Source: Chaetoceros tenuissimus (Eukaryota > Bacillariophyta > Thalassiosirophyceae > Chaetocerotales > Chaetocerotaceae). From it: 64,000 bases of DNA. Numbering within the stretch: position 1 is the first letter of the stretch; each line of letters opens with the position of its first letter. This document shows positions 28,601-41,045 of this stretch, piece after piece. The notes beneath the pieces were generated by a model, which did not search any database, was not told the origin of the DNA, and saw only the letters and a program-made list of their open reading frames with translations. The translations under genes and the position numbers were made by a program. The DNA is taken from the NCBI GenBank assembly GCA_021927905.1, contig BLLK01000078.1, positions 1 through 64,000 of the forward strand, given 5' to 3'.

Positions 28601-31600
28601 ACAGGATTCTGCTAGAATTGCACTTGCCTCTACGGAGAAGCGGCATCATGAGGTTACGAAAGAGTTGCTAGCAAAGAAGTGGGGTATCTCTATATCTCGA
28701 GCTAAAGCAACCTTGAAAGCTTCAACCCAGCTGTCTGTGCGTTCTGCGATTATGCCTCTAAGTCGAAGGTATAGGACTGATCTGCTTTCTCAAAGACTGC
28801 GTCGGATTTCCACCTGTATTTACACTGACACATTGCTGATGAAGAGCAAGTCATCTAGGAGTAATACTTGTGCTCAGGTGTTTACAGATGGAGCTTTAGC
28901 ATATGTTCATCCAATGCAAAGCAAGGCTGATGCTCATGAGGGATTGGCAGCTTTTGGTCAGGATGTTGGTATCCCAATGGAAATGATCTCAGATAACAGT
29001 AAAGAACAGACTGCATACGGATCTGACTTCATGAAGATACTCCGTAAATGGAGGACATCGTCTCGTAGCATTGAGCCGTATAGTCCATGGCAAAACTTGG
29101 CTGAAAATGTGATCGGTATATTAAAATCTAAGTGGAAGCGCAGGATGGTGCAGAGAAATGTTCCTGCAAAGGTCTGGGACTTTGGTTTATTATGGGAGGC
29201 TGAGATTTACACTAGGACTGCAAAGCCTGGTGGTAGGACTGGGATTGAGGCCGTGACTGGAGAGACCCCAGATAAAAGTGAATGACTTGACTTTGAATTC
29301 TATGATCTATGTTGGTACTAGGATTCACTAGAGAGTAAAAGGAAAATCGGTCGTTGGCTCGGAGTCTCACATAGGGTTGGTTCAGCGATGTGCTATTGGA
29401 TATTGAGCAATACTTGCAATGTCCTAGAAAGAACTACTGTTCAGCATGTGCTACAGAGTGAATATAACCAAGAAGACATTCAAGAACAGATTCGTGCATA
29501 TCATGAGGCTGTATCTGATGCATTTGGAGCTGACAACTTTGTCTCTGACCTTGATGGATTCGACAAGTTGATAAATGAGGATGTCCCGATTGAGAAGGAG
29601 ACTGAGACTGGTTATTCTGTTCACGATGACATTGCAGTTCCTGAGATTGATGATGTTGTAGATCATGACAACACTGTAAAGCAGCAGGATACATATGACA
29701 TGTACATTGGTGCTGAAGTGTTGTTCCCAAATGCTGTTGGTGATGAATGAATGGGGAAAGTGGTGAAAAGGCTCCGTAAGAATGATGGTGAATCTTCAAA
29801 CACTGGTAGCTATAACCCGTTGCATGATACTGCACTTTATCAAGTTGAATTTCCTTCTGGTTTAACAGAGAAAATTCAAGCTAACATTATTGACAAAAAT
29901 ATGTTCGCACAGGTAGATAGCGAGGGCCACCATCAGCAGATACTCAAGGGAATTTCCGACCACTCTTACTCTTGGGACCACACAGCCATACCTAGATGGG
30001 ATGGTTTCATGAAGTCCAAGTCCGGATTGGTGCCGAAGAAGACCACTAAAGGATGGGAGCTGCTGGTGGAATAGAAGGATGGAACAATGACAGGGTACCT
30101 CTCAAGGATCTGAAGAATTGTAATCTGGTAGAACTAGCACAGTATGCTGTTATGAATGCTCTTGAGGAGGAGCCTGCTTTTAAGTGCTGGGTTCCATATA
30201 CCCTGAAGAAGAGGGATAGTATTGTTGCCAAAGTGAAGTCTAAGTACTGGCAAACGACACACAAGTTTGGTATACAAATTCCCAAGTCTGCAGATGAAGC
30301 TTACAAATTGGACACTGATTTGAAGACTACCTTCTGGACTGATGCCATTAATAAAGAGATGGAGAACGTCAGGGTTGCCTTTGAAGTGCTAGCAGATGTG
30401 ACTCCGGAGGAGATGTGTACTGGGAAAGTGAGACCTGGGTTCAAGGAGATTCCTTGCCATATGATTTTTGATATAAAGATGGATGGCAAGTTCGCCCGTA
30501 AAGCCAGGCTTGTTGCAGGAGGGCATGTCACCGATCCACCCTCGGCTATCACCTACTCCAGTGTTGTATCACGCGACAGTGTTAGGATTGCTCTGACAAT
30601 TGCTAGTTTGAATGATCTTGATTTGTTTGCATGTGATGTGGAGTCTGCTTATTTGTGTGCTGATTGCCTTGAGAAGGTTTGGTGTGTAGCAGGTTCAGAG
30701 TTTGGTTCTGACAAAGGCAAGGTTCTTCTGATTGTGCATGCTCTGTATGGATTGAAGTCATCGGGTGCTGCTTGACGAGCCATGCTTGCCAAAGTTCTTC
30801 GTGAAGAAATGCATTTCGTTCCAACTGAGGCTGATCCTGATGTATACATCAGACAGGCATCTAAGGCAAACGGGGAGCTATACTATGAGATGCTTCTTGT
30901 CTATGTTGATGACATACTTGCAGTTTCAGAAGTTGCTGAAGAGCTAGTAGGTGTCATTGGATCGAAATTCAAGTTGAAGAAGTCTTCAGTAGGCAGGCCT
31001 TCAAGATATCTTGGTGGTGGTATTGAGCAGATTCAGACTGATGATGGTAGAATCATTTGGAGTGCAAACTGTATTGAGTATGTAAGGTCTGCAATTGAGA
31101 TAGTTAAGAAGGATTTGTCTTCCGATCCAATTCCTCTGCACAGGAGAGGAGATGGAAAGCATCCTTTTCCTTCATCATATAGACCTGAGCTGGATACGTC
31201 ACCTGAGCTTGAGGATATCTCCAAATATCAGCAGTATATTGGAGTCTTGCGATGGGCATGTGAGCTTGGAAGGATTGATATCTTGACAGAAGTTAGTGTA
31301 CTTTTGCAACACTTATGCAATCCACTTGGAGGGCACTTGGATGCTGTCGACAGGATATTCAAGTGAAGGTTACTTGGATGCTGTCGACAGGATATTCAAT
31401 TATCTTGACAAGTGCCAAAAAGCAATTCCTGGGAAGCTTGGTTTTGATCCAGTCAGACCTGATGATGTAGTCAGTCCTTTGGATGGTGCTTCAATTAGTA
31501 AAGTTGATTGGGCAGAGTTCTATCCAGATGCTGAAGCAAGAACAGTTGCCATGTAGGATGCCTACACCTCATGGTGCAGCTGTTTTAACCAGAGCTTACG

Positions 31601-31830
31601 TTGATGCGAATCATGCTGGTAACTTGGCTAACAGGCGTTCACATACTGGTATTTTGATTTATATTAACAACTCACCCGTTCTTTGGTATAGCAAGAGACA
31701 AAACACTGTGGAGACTTTGGTAGAGCGCATCATCACTTTCACTTCACATAGGCTTCGGGTTCTCGATATCCCTTTTATTGCACCTTTTTGGTTGTTTTGG
31801 TGTATCATAGTTTAGAATCTATCTAGCTAG
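28601..31830 (+). mobile_element. Copia (CoDi-like) fossil 2, truncated at its 5' end
   Basis: It starts abruptly after the previous LTR. The translated remains follow copia order: a pre-integrase segment (KKWGISISRAKATL), integrase with CAQVFTDG, DNSKEQTAYG and SIEPYSPWQNLAENV, a chromodomain-like spacer, reverse transcriptase with CDVESAYL, HALYGLKSSGAA and LLVYVDDILAV, then RNase H with YVDANHAGNL and WYSKRQNTVE. The integrase layout resembles that of the whole-looking element at 53742. Gag and protease are absent, no LTR pair is seen, and the coding part has several breaks. It is an old, dead copy. Nothing is recognised at 31831-31954. Confidence 0.82.
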
Positions 31831-31954
31831 TAATAACAAGTGTGTTTTCACCTATTCGTAGCGATATCTTATTAGTTTACAAGTAAGTACACGAATATTT
31901 AGTCAGTCCCAAATCATTACAATTTAGATATATTTCATAATAATGAAGGAGTTC

Positions 31955-32492
31955 TGACCCTGACTTTCTCATGGCCTGAGCTAGGTCTATCCGTGAAGAG
32001 GTTGGATAGCTAAATAGAGACAACACATTGTGTGTGTGCCGAAAATGACTTGATTTTAAGTAATTTTCAGACCCTCTTGAGTTGGTATTCCAACGTCATT
32101 GTAACCCCAGGGTGGCTGTGGGAGGGTCCTTTTAAATATCTATATTATCTATCTAGTCAAGTCAACAAGACTCTATTCCAAGAAAACAATGAGCTGTTGC
32201 ATTAGTTGCAATAGCTTTGTGCTTTCCTCACATCATGTGTAACCTTTACCGTTGGTACAGGTTCCACCTGTGCAACGGGGCAATGCCCCTTTCCACGTTT
32301 CTTGTTACTACCCTACTTCTCCGTCTTTGCACAACTCGTTGACCCTGACTTTCTCATGGCCTGAGCTAGGTCTATCCGTGAAGAGGTTGGATAGCTAAAT
32401 AGAGACAACGCATTGTGTGTGTGCCGAAAATGACTTGATTTTAAGTAATTTTCGGACCCTCTTGAGTTGGTATTCCAACGTCATTGTAACCC
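31955..32492 (-). repeat. B1-A2-B2 split repeat block of YR element 1
   Basis: On the plus strand the order is B (31955-32107), spacer GGGTGGCTGTGGGAGGG, A (about 32128-32339), B (32340-32492). B starts TGACCCTGACTTTCTCATGG and ends CGTCATTGTAACCC. A contains CTATCTAGTCAAGTCAACAA and GGGGCAATGCCCC. A directly abuts one B copy. Confidence 0.88.
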
Positions 32493-32599
32493 ATTATGCT
32501 CCTGTAAGTGAGCGTGAGTCCCCACTATGAAGGAGAGAGACTAAGCCTGTGCTGTGTCCTTCAAAACTGCAATGATTGCGTTATGTCATTGCTGTGTGG

Positions 32600-34112
32600 A
32601 TGAACCAGGACAGACCTAGTGAGGAAGAAATTTAGATTTTTGAAGTTGAAGATAAGAATTTGAATATTTGTAATTATGTGGTCTTGATGGCTGCAATATT
32701 TAGAAATGGAATAGGGTTGCTCATTGCGAGTGCAACATCTTTCGCAATGTGTGCAATCTGCGTGTGAATGTACATTGTAAATGTTAAAGACGACCATCGC
32801 CCATATTTCATTATTGTAGTGTCATCATGTCCACTAAGTTTGAGTGCCATGGCACCTCCAGATCGGAGTGAGTGAGTACCAACAAGTGATGGATCAATAC
32901 CTTTGGTGTCCAGCTTGAGGTATGCAACTGTAGATCTGACCACTGCTCTGATATCTGATGATGTGATGGATACAAACTCTTCATTGTTGTCATCCCAATA
33001 GTCACAGAGTAGTGTGTCGGCTGTTCCACCATTATTGTAGATGTGATGCACTCTGCAAGCCAATGCTTTGATTGGTGAAGTGGATTTTCCAGTGCAAAAA
33101 TGGTGGACTGTTTGTCCCATTTTTCCATTCTTTTGATTTGTGATCTTTAGAGTGGCGGAATGGGCTGTTAACAGCTTTTCGAGTGGTGCATTATGGAGAA
33201 TGGCATTGCCATCTTTGTCCCAGAACCATATCCTGCTGTGAATTGGACTGTGCATGTAGCACGTACTTTCTTTCCATTTCTTGTGACTGTTCTTGGCTTG
33301 GTGTATTCACCTACTCTTAACAGATAGTAGAATGCGATGCAAATCAGGTCTCCAATTGTTTGCTCTTTTGTCTCACTGGAGAGAAGACCAGCCTCGACTG
33401 CTGTATGTGCTACCTCCACTGGTACTGCTAACTGTGCTACTGCTGACGGATCCTGTCGACGGAAGCCTTCAATCATTCTTTGGATCGGAGTAGTGTAGAC
33501 TCCGTGATCAGCATAGATTGGTGACTTTCCTCCAGCCAGCTTGATAGTCTTGGAGATGGCTGCAAGAGCCTTCGTGACTGATTGAACTTTGACAACAGAT
33601 CTGTTGCCGTAGTAACCTGCCCACACCCTTGCAGCAAATGAGGTGACTGCCAATAACACAAATCTTTCGCTTGTTTCTCTGAACATTGGATCGATTTTAA
33701 CTTGTCTACAATATTCTGACCAGTGTTGCCAATATTTTTGCCTGTCTTTCGTGTTTTGAGCAGTGACTCCATCTCCCATAGCTCTCCACGCAGACAGGCA
33801 ATCATGTGCGATGTTAACTCTTTTGGCAAGTGGTACACATCCCAAGAAGCTTGCTGCAAAGGAAAGTGTGAGTTGAAATATGATTGTAAGTTTTGATGTG
33901 CCTCCTGGAATTCTCGATGCAACATCTGCCATTCCATTTTTGGTGCCTTCAATATTTGTTATCAGTGGTTGTCCTACTTGGTTTTTCCTGATTTTAAGAA
34001 AGAGCATTTTTAGGAGTTTTCCTGCTACAATCAATTTTGATGACATTGCTTTTTGCCCCCAAGAGACTGCACTTGTGTTATCGCAGAATAATCCAAGTCT
34101 GATGTTATACAA
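32600..34112 (-). pseudogene. Tyrosine-recombinase region of YR element 1
   Basis: Tyrosine recombinase landmarks are visible: LICIAFYYLLRVGEYT around 33340 (first catalytic Arg), HSLRSGGAM (His-x2-Arg), KYGRWSS (Trp in the second His position) and MYIHTQ (nucleophilic Tyr) near 32780-32890. The upstream end overlaps the RNase H tail (RLGLFCDNTSAVSWG, then GMADVASRI). The protein would join circular element DNA to the genome. This copy is interrupted and is treated as a fossil. Confidence 0.75.
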
Positions 34113-35995
34113 CTGTGGAATTATTGATTCAAATGCGAAATATTCCAGTACAATGGCTGCCAGCTCGAGGTCATTGATCGTTAGTTCATTTGAATCCAGT
34201 TTCTTTCGTATGTCTTGTGGCCATTTGACCTGTCAGACAACTGGAGGAAAATCTTTCTTCCCAGGTAAGAGAACTCCACCCGCTCCAAGCTTGCATGCAT
34301 CCAAATATCCAATATAATCTGGGTCATCAATAATGAGAAGACTGATGTCGGTAGGATTCTTGAGTAAATTTTTGATCATCCATCTCCAATCTCTGAAAGC
34401 GATCTTTACAGCCTCTTTTACATTGATATAATCTGGTTCTCCCTGCATTGCTTGCCATATTGGTGACATCAATGTGGTGCCTCCAACAAGTCCTAATGCT
34501 GCATGCTGTAGACGACCAGCCATTTTTTGAAATTGTTTGAATGGTATTGCCTTTCTTTGTTCCATATTTCTAATGTCGTGAACTAATTTTGCAAGTTTTT
34601 CAGGTGGCAGCGTTATTGTATAGAACTCTCCATCTATCATCCAGCCAAGTACCTCCTTTGTATGTGCCCAGTGACCTTCCCCTGCTTTTAGTTTCCTCTG
34701 AGCAATTGGATCTTCACCACTGTGTCCAGTGACCTCTGGTGGCAGGAATATAGAGTGTATTCCATGCAGCTGGCATCGTTTGTCATGGCGATGTAGTCAT
34801 CCACATACACTTCAATGAGTCGGATGCAATCTGCTCTTCTGTCTCCAAACACAAAGTTGTCTGTGAACATAAGGTGTTCGAATGCATGTGGTTCTATTTG
34901 CTCCATAGCTAGTAGTTTCTTGATGGTATCTCTACCAGTTTCCGACGCGGAACAGAAAAAAGGTGGCGATTTGCACCATCCCATCTGTAATGCATTTGGA
35001 ACTACAATTTCAATGTCATCTATACTGTGCACTTTGGTGACAGATGGTAAGACGTAAAAGAAATTCCATGCAGCAGCATCTGACACTGCCAGTCTCCAAA
35101 ATCCGTCCTTAATGTCCAATTTTGCAAAATGAAACAATTGAAATGGGTCTTGCTTACGTGCATGTGCCATTGTGTGCAGTATTCTTTTTATTACTTCACC
35201 CAGTTGTGACATGGATTCTTGCTTTGCCAATTTTTGAGTGTTCTTGTTCACGGATGGGAACTTCTGTCCGTCAATAATGAGTTCGAACGATAGGTCCAGT
35301 ATGAAATGGAATAGCCAACTTTTGTGGGGTATTGCTGCTACATGAGAGATTTTTAGTTGTGGTGGTATGTCATCTTTGATGTCTCCATACCTGACCACCT
35401 TTGCATAACCTCCTGCTTCTTTGTCTGCAGCCTCCTTTCGCATTTCAATGATTGCCTCTTTCACTTTTGCTGAAGGATGGGATCCCCGTAAGAGAGCTGC
35501 TTCTATTTGCAATCTACTCCAGTTGTCTCCGCAATCGACTGGGCACCCATGTATAGAATATTCCTCCAAAAGTTTTGCCGCCTCATGTTCCAAGGAGTGT
35601 CCACGAGGCCACATCAAACCAATTCGTTCATTCTTACCTATATCCTCTTGTAAAGAATCAACCTCTGCCGCTAGTGATTCCTCTGATGCCAATGCATCAT
35701 GTATTACTGCATCGACCTCCTCAGAAGTTGTGGCTAGTTGTGCAGCAAATGTAGACAGTGGAGGTCTTTCCTTTTGCTCTTCTTCTTCTATGACTACTAC
35801 TGTTTTCTGCCTTTTTGAGTTTGATGTTGGATACGGATCCAGCAGGTCATGCTTCTTTCCGAATTCTGGTTCTTTCCAGTCCAATGGTATTATCGCCGGT
35901 TTGCTATGTATGAAAAAGAGAAAGAAATATAGTGAGTTGCTATGATCTGGAAAAATGGAGATGAATGAGTTTAGATTTAGGTCTAAGCTATTCAT
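34113..35995 (-). pseudogene. Reverse transcriptase / RNase H region of YR element 1
   Basis: The RT blocks are KLDIKDGFWRLAV, then ALQMGWCKSPPFFCSASE, and VYVDDYIAM as the catalytic YVDD box. The RNase H start is YIGYLDACKLGAGGVLLP. Order and wording match DIRS/Ngaro-type RTs and closely parallel element 2 (KVDLSDGFYRL, LPMGWKNSPPAFCTATE, VFVDDFIAL). A basic, Lys/Arg- and Glu-rich N-terminal part precedes the RT. The region is broken. Confidence 0.78.
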
Positions 35996-36174
35996 CCCAA
36001 GTATCTCAAACGTGCAGTAGAGAGATACACAATCTCACAGTGCATGATTGCTGCTGTGAGACCTGTAGATAGAAGCACTGCCTTGCATTCGTGCATGTGC
36101 TGGCTGTTTGTAGATAGAAGCACTGCCTTGCATACGTGCATGTGCTGGATGTCTGTAGTGGATTGACTTTTGAC

Positions 36175-37721
36175 TTACTTCACAAATTTCCAGACTGCCG
36201 CAGGATCCTCCAGGAATGGTCTGTATTTGTCGAGTGCTGTTTGTACCCTATCCTTTGGCATGTCCACATGATGTCTTTTACACTTTTTATTGTCACAGGC
36301 CCCTAAGAGCATGTACACTGCACAGGTTGCAGACTTTGCATTTCCATTCTCTGTAGGCCAGTAGTTGCACATTTGACATATAGCAGTAATGGGAACCCAT
36401 GTCTTTCCATCTGGTGCTGCTGCCAAGGCTTTGGTGACCGCTTTGTTGATGACTTCAAGTCTTGAGTCACATGTCTTGGACTGTCCCTTTTTCTGCGCTT
36501 TTGTTGGGGATCCAGGATATGGTTGTGAGATGACCTCCTCATCCTGCTCATCCAATTTCTTCTTCTTATCACTTGGTGTAGTATACAGATTCTTTGGGAC
36601 GTCAGTATACTGCACCAGCCCTTTCTTCCACTTGAGCGTCTCTGTCATGTGGGTAAAAATTTCCAAGGTTTTAGCATTTCCTGTTGCCCATTCTCTTCCT
36701 TGCATATGAATGATCCAGAGGATATTGGCTTTATGTTCCATGGTGAACAGTTGTTCCCTGTTTGCGGATTTGTACCTGTGGATGATTTTGATCACAGATT
36801 CCATCAGATTTCCCATAGTGCACTGATCCCCGAAGCACGAAAAGAGAGTGTTTGCATCTTCAGTAGGTCAAGGAAGTCAAGGTAAGTCGCAGGCACTCTT
36901 GCTTTCTTGGATTTCTTCTTTACATCATTGATGGTGATTACCGTTGCTTCCTCCTTTTTCTCCTCATAATCTCTGTGATCCTCCAATTTGTGATCTATCC
37001 ACGTGTTACAGCTGAAAATGGAGAGATACTTTGCAGCTTCCACAAGTGACTGGTCGTCATGACTATCCCAACCAAAATACTGTGCATTCCTGATGGTATC
37101 CAGGACCTCTGGATTTACAACTGTAGAGACTTCGTCATACTTCTTTTTAGCATTCAGCGCATCGATTATTATCCTGTTCTTCATTTGTGGATGAGATTCC
37201 TTCCAGAGAGACTTCTGCCAAGCTGGTAGGACCCCAATGTTACCTGTTCTGTCTGAGCTCTGGAAGCCACACATGTGTACTATGATGCCCAACATATCAT
37301 CTGACCACGGACAGTCATTGGTTTTCTTCACGACTGGTGTGATGGCTGCTTGTGTTGTCGGTGCATTGGCAGGAGCTGCAAAAACTGGAGGAGCAACTGT
37401 AGTCGGTTTAGGATCCACTAACTTTTCCATTCGCTGTCTAGCCCACACTTTTGCTTCCTTGCTCGTACTTGTCATCATCTCCAATGCCAAGAGTCTGAGT
37501 TTTTCTTTTGATACTGTGTCCTTGACGAAGGCTGCGTGAAGCCACTGGTGTAGAAGCACTCCAAATGGTTTTCTATTGTACTCCGCTCCGTTGAGGCGTC
37601 CCAAACTCATCATGTTTTGGTCTTTCAAGGAAGCGAGGAGCAAATCTGCCGCTTCATACATCTTGGTTCTGTCCTGGCTGATGAGGTTTGTCGCCATCAC
37701 TCCATTAGCGATAGGCAGCAC
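36175..37721 (-). pseudogene. Gag-like region of YR element 1
   Basis: The N-terminal part is mostly helical with a Pro/Ala/Thr linker (PPVFAAPANAPTTQA). The C-terminal part has CAVYMLLGACDNKKCKRHH, a C-x8-C-x4-C-x2-3-H finger that corresponds to one in the gag of element 2. By analogy with Ngaro and DIRS gags it would bind element RNA. It is interrupted in this copy. Confidence 0.6.
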
Positions 37722-37808
37722 ATCCTGTGCCGTATGAAAACAGTTGACGTAGTCGTTGTTGTTTGTGTCCTTGCACTCCTTGAGTGGCGGCTACATTAGC
37801 TGTCATAT

Positions 37809-38021
37809 TCCTTTTAAATATCTATATTATCTATCTAGTCAAGTCAACAAGACTCTATTCCAAGAAAACAATGAGCTGTTGCATTAGTTGCAATAGCTTT
37901 GTGCTTTCCTCACATCATGTGTAACCTTTACCGTTGGTACAGGTTCCACCTCTGCACCGGGGCAATGCCCCTTGCCACGTTTCTTGTTACTACCCTACTT
38001 CTCCGTCTATGCACCACTCGT
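37809..38021 (-). repeat. Split repeat A1 of YR element 1
   Basis: About 213 bp, TCCTTTTAAATATCTA ... CGTCTATGCACCACTCGT, about 98 percent identical to 32128-32339. It marks the 5' terminus of the element (minus-strand sense). Confidence 0.88.
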
Positions 38022-38204
38022 CGAATATCGTCTGCACATTTCCAACCCCCTTTGATTGACATCTGTCAAAATGGTGTCGATGACGTGGATTTTTTTGCTC
38101 AGACTTTTTTATTGCTGCTGTTTGCCTGGCTAGTACCTCTCTTTCACCGCGAGGAACCCGCTAACAAAAACAAAACGACACCTAATGCAATTGAAATACA
38201 TGGT

Positions 38205-38663
38205 CTGTAGGCCTGAAATTACAATGATATACGGAGCTTTATACAGAAACCTTATCTATATCTATAACTTGAGTAGTGAAGGCGAAAGCTCCGTATATTG
38301 TAGTGTATTCAACATTTTATTCGACGATACTTCCAGCCAATTGATCAATTTTGGTCTCCAATCCGTTACAATAGTCAAGTATTCAATATCTAAACAACTA
38401 CACTAGAGCATTCTAACTGTATAATCTATTATAAATAAGAATAATGAATAGATTTGAATTTTAAAAGTAGCGATATCTGGCTTGTAGGTGTTGAGAATCT
38501 ACATATTGCAAAGAGACAACGACACATCATTCAAAAGTACCTCCCTATATTGACTCGAATACTCCATAATTCACTACGCTTTCGCCTTTCCTTAATCAAG
38601 TGATGAGTATAGATTTAGGTTCTGTATGTTCCGTAGTGAATGATTGTAATTTCAGGCCTGCAG
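38205..38663. mobile_element. MITE with long imperfect TIRs (459 bp)
   Basis: The ends CTGTAGGCCTGAAATTACAA and CTGCAGGCCTGAAATTACAA (right end reverse-complemented) are inverted. Homology continues inward for about 85 bp with small indels, through ATACAGAA, CTATA and AAGGCGAAAGC. There is no coding capacity. GGT flanks both ends (a possible 3 bp target duplication). It sits between two YR retrotransposons, and sequence either side of it up to 38022 and 38749 shows no gene. Confidence 0.7.
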
Positions 38664-38749
38664 GGTTGCATTTGAATCGAATTGGATGGTTTGTTACTGT
38701 TTTTTCTAGTGGTGAGCTGTGAGCAATCTCAGCTCTCCCTCCGCTCTCC

Positions 38750-38946
38750 CACGGCAAATGTGGAACATCTCGTAGAGGGGTTAAACACCAGGTTATCATC
38801 CTCCAATGTCCATCCACGTGTACCCCTCAACGAGATATTCTTCATCACCAGCAACACCTGAATGTTGAAAGGAAACAACTACCTAATGGTTGTTCTCAGT
38901 TGTTTCTTAATTCACGCTTAGTAGATAAAATAGAAAAATTAAAAAG
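38750..38946 (+). repeat. Split repeat A1 of YR element 2
   Basis: About 197 bp, CCACGGCAAATGTGGAACAT ... GATAAAATAGAAAAATTAAA, matching 44500-44696 at about 98 percent. Confidence 0.9.
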
Positions 38947-38984
38947 GTGAATACCTGTTCATCACCGCAGCTCACTCTTCTACC

Positions 38985-41027
38985 ATGGCTCAAGCTGGAC
39001 AAGGAGCCATGCCAGCAGCTCCTGCTGCGCCAACAACAACTTACTTCGACTTTTTCAGCGATGCTGCGAACAACACTATGGATGGACATGTTCAAACTCT
39101 ACTTGCCCCGTACAATGACTTCAATAACTTCACACCGGTCCAAGTAGAAGATCTTGCTTTATCCGGTAGACAAGGCCAACCAGCTGTGACATACTGCTTC
39201 ATAGTATACCATGAAGAGTCAGAAAGGATTCATGCTTACATCAACCCATCCACCTACACTGCGTCTCCCATTAGAACTACTCCTCATGATGGAGAAAATT
39301 TTATTCAAGTTGGAGATTTGATGGAGCAACAGTTCTCTGTAGCGATTTGGCCTCGTTCCATGTATCACCAGTCCAATAATATGTTGGTGCCAACTGCGGC
39401 TCAACTGGACAACTTGATTGCGGCTGATCCCGATGACGAACTATTCGGTCCCTTTCAAGCCAATGACCCCAATGTTGAGCTGATTCGTACAAGATATTGC
39501 TGCTTAGTGCCACATGCATATATACCATTGGTAATGGATCGCCCATACACACCTAAGGAACTCTGGATTACTTTGAGAGGAGCCATCGTCAATGATCAAT
39601 TGGAACAGCAATGTGAACCGCTAATTAATTATTTAAGAGCATGCATGAGTCGTCCTACACCTAATGACTTATCACATTTGGCTCTAGACTCTGATGATCT
39701 ACCTACTGTAGTAGCCTTGGATCCGGATTTGATTGCACATCGTAGAAGACTTCTGTATGAAGACTTCCCCCATTTTAACAACGCGGTTGGACATGCACAA
39801 GCTACGCTAGTAAGCCAAGGAATTCATGCCTTGACACAGGAGGTACATTTGGGACGAATCGAGAGTCAACAGGAAAGGGATAGGGCAAGGAACAAGACCT
39901 TCCAGTCGGAGTATCCAGCATCGTACAACAAACTGCTTACTTATGCACAAGTCCAAAATGGAAATTTATTGCAACCTGTTTGGAACCAGTTGGCTAGGTC
40001 GAAATAGGGGGATCGGATCCGAATTCTCAGCCAGCACTTGGAACTCGCCAAACAGCAGCTGCAACTAACATATGTGAAAGTTGATACCACACCAGGTATC
40101 TTGGAGAAAATCTTGAATCTGCAGTACCACTCATCCTCAGCTGCAAATGACTTTAAGGAGTATTTTAATTCCTTCCTTCTTGATACCAGCAATTCCAACG
40201 TAGTCCAGCAAGCTACTTTGTACGAAACCTTGTACTCGGGCGGAGCAGCGCCTTCGGCTGCGGACCTACAGCTGATCTCAAGTCTGGACATCAAGGCAGC
40301 CACGGATACTGTCAGCTATTTGCATCTTATTCAGAAATATCTCATCTATCATCAGTGCCTTTGGGGAGGTGCCCATCCGGTAACAACCAGTCTTGCCACT
40401 TACTATCGCATGTTAAACCAGAAGCAGGTAGAACTGCAGATGTACCAAGCGGATTGTGAATTGAATGACAGACTCCTCTTTTGGCCTCGACTTCAGTTCA
40501 AACTGCAAACAGAGATAGATTATTGGTTCGATATGGCTTCCTACCCAAATGTTCAGCCTGCAGATCTTCCTACCCTGAATACACATGGAGTTTTCCAATC
40601 CATTCGTCTGCATCATCAATGGGAGCCAGTCATGGGATCTCACTTTCTGGAACAGTTGGGTTTAAACAATGTAAATCCATCACCTTCACCTACTACTGGA
40701 GGATTGCAAGGACGTGATGACAGTGATAGCAGAGATACATCTGGAGGAAACCGTACCATCACAAATCCTACCTTCAATGCCGACCTATTCAACCAATACA
40801 GAGAGGATAGATCCATGCGAGCTCGAGATGTAAGGGCTAGATGGTTAGCAGCAGGATTAGAGTTACCTAAATCCCGAGTAGACTCCAACAAGACTATGTG
40901 CCTTGCTTACCATGTGAAGGGTACATGCAATGAAGGTTGCCGTTCTGCTTATGATCATGTCCCATACTCTGCCAGCCAATATGCACCGATGGTGCAGTTG
41001 TGCTCGGAGCACTGGCCTCACCAGTGA
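38985..41027 (+). pseudogene. Gag-like region of YR element 2
   Basis: A roughly 680-residue region beginning MAQAGQGAMPAAPAAPTTTY, 38 bp after A1. It ends with MCLAYHVKGTCNEGCRSAYD-H, a C-x8-C-x3-C-x5-H finger comparable to the gag finger of element 1. The middle is helical and Gln/Asn-rich without a recognisable enzyme domain. Near the end lies an Asp/Ser-rich linker. The role is inferred from position and finger: capsid or RNA-binding protein. It is not whole in this copy. Confidence 0.6.
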
Positions 41028-41045
41028 AAACTTGGCTGAAAGGAA

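Larger units (their letters stand above)
31955..38021 (-). mobile_element. PAT/Ngaro-type tyrosine-recombinase retrotransposon 1
   Basis: Read on the minus strand the order is repeat A1 (about 38021-37809), gag-like region, reverse transcriptase/RNase H, tyrosine recombinase, B1 (32492-32340), A2 (32339-32128), a C-rich spacer of about 20 bp, and B2 (32107-31955). This A1 ... B1-A2-B2 layout is the split direct repeat signature of PAT, Ngaro and Kangaroo elements. These integrate through a circular intermediate and a tyrosine recombinase rather than a DDE integrase. A copies differ at about 5 of 213 positions and B copies at about 2 of 153, so the insertion is fairly recent. The coding part is broken a few times. 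No methyltransferase domain of DIRS1 type is seen. Confidence 0.82.
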
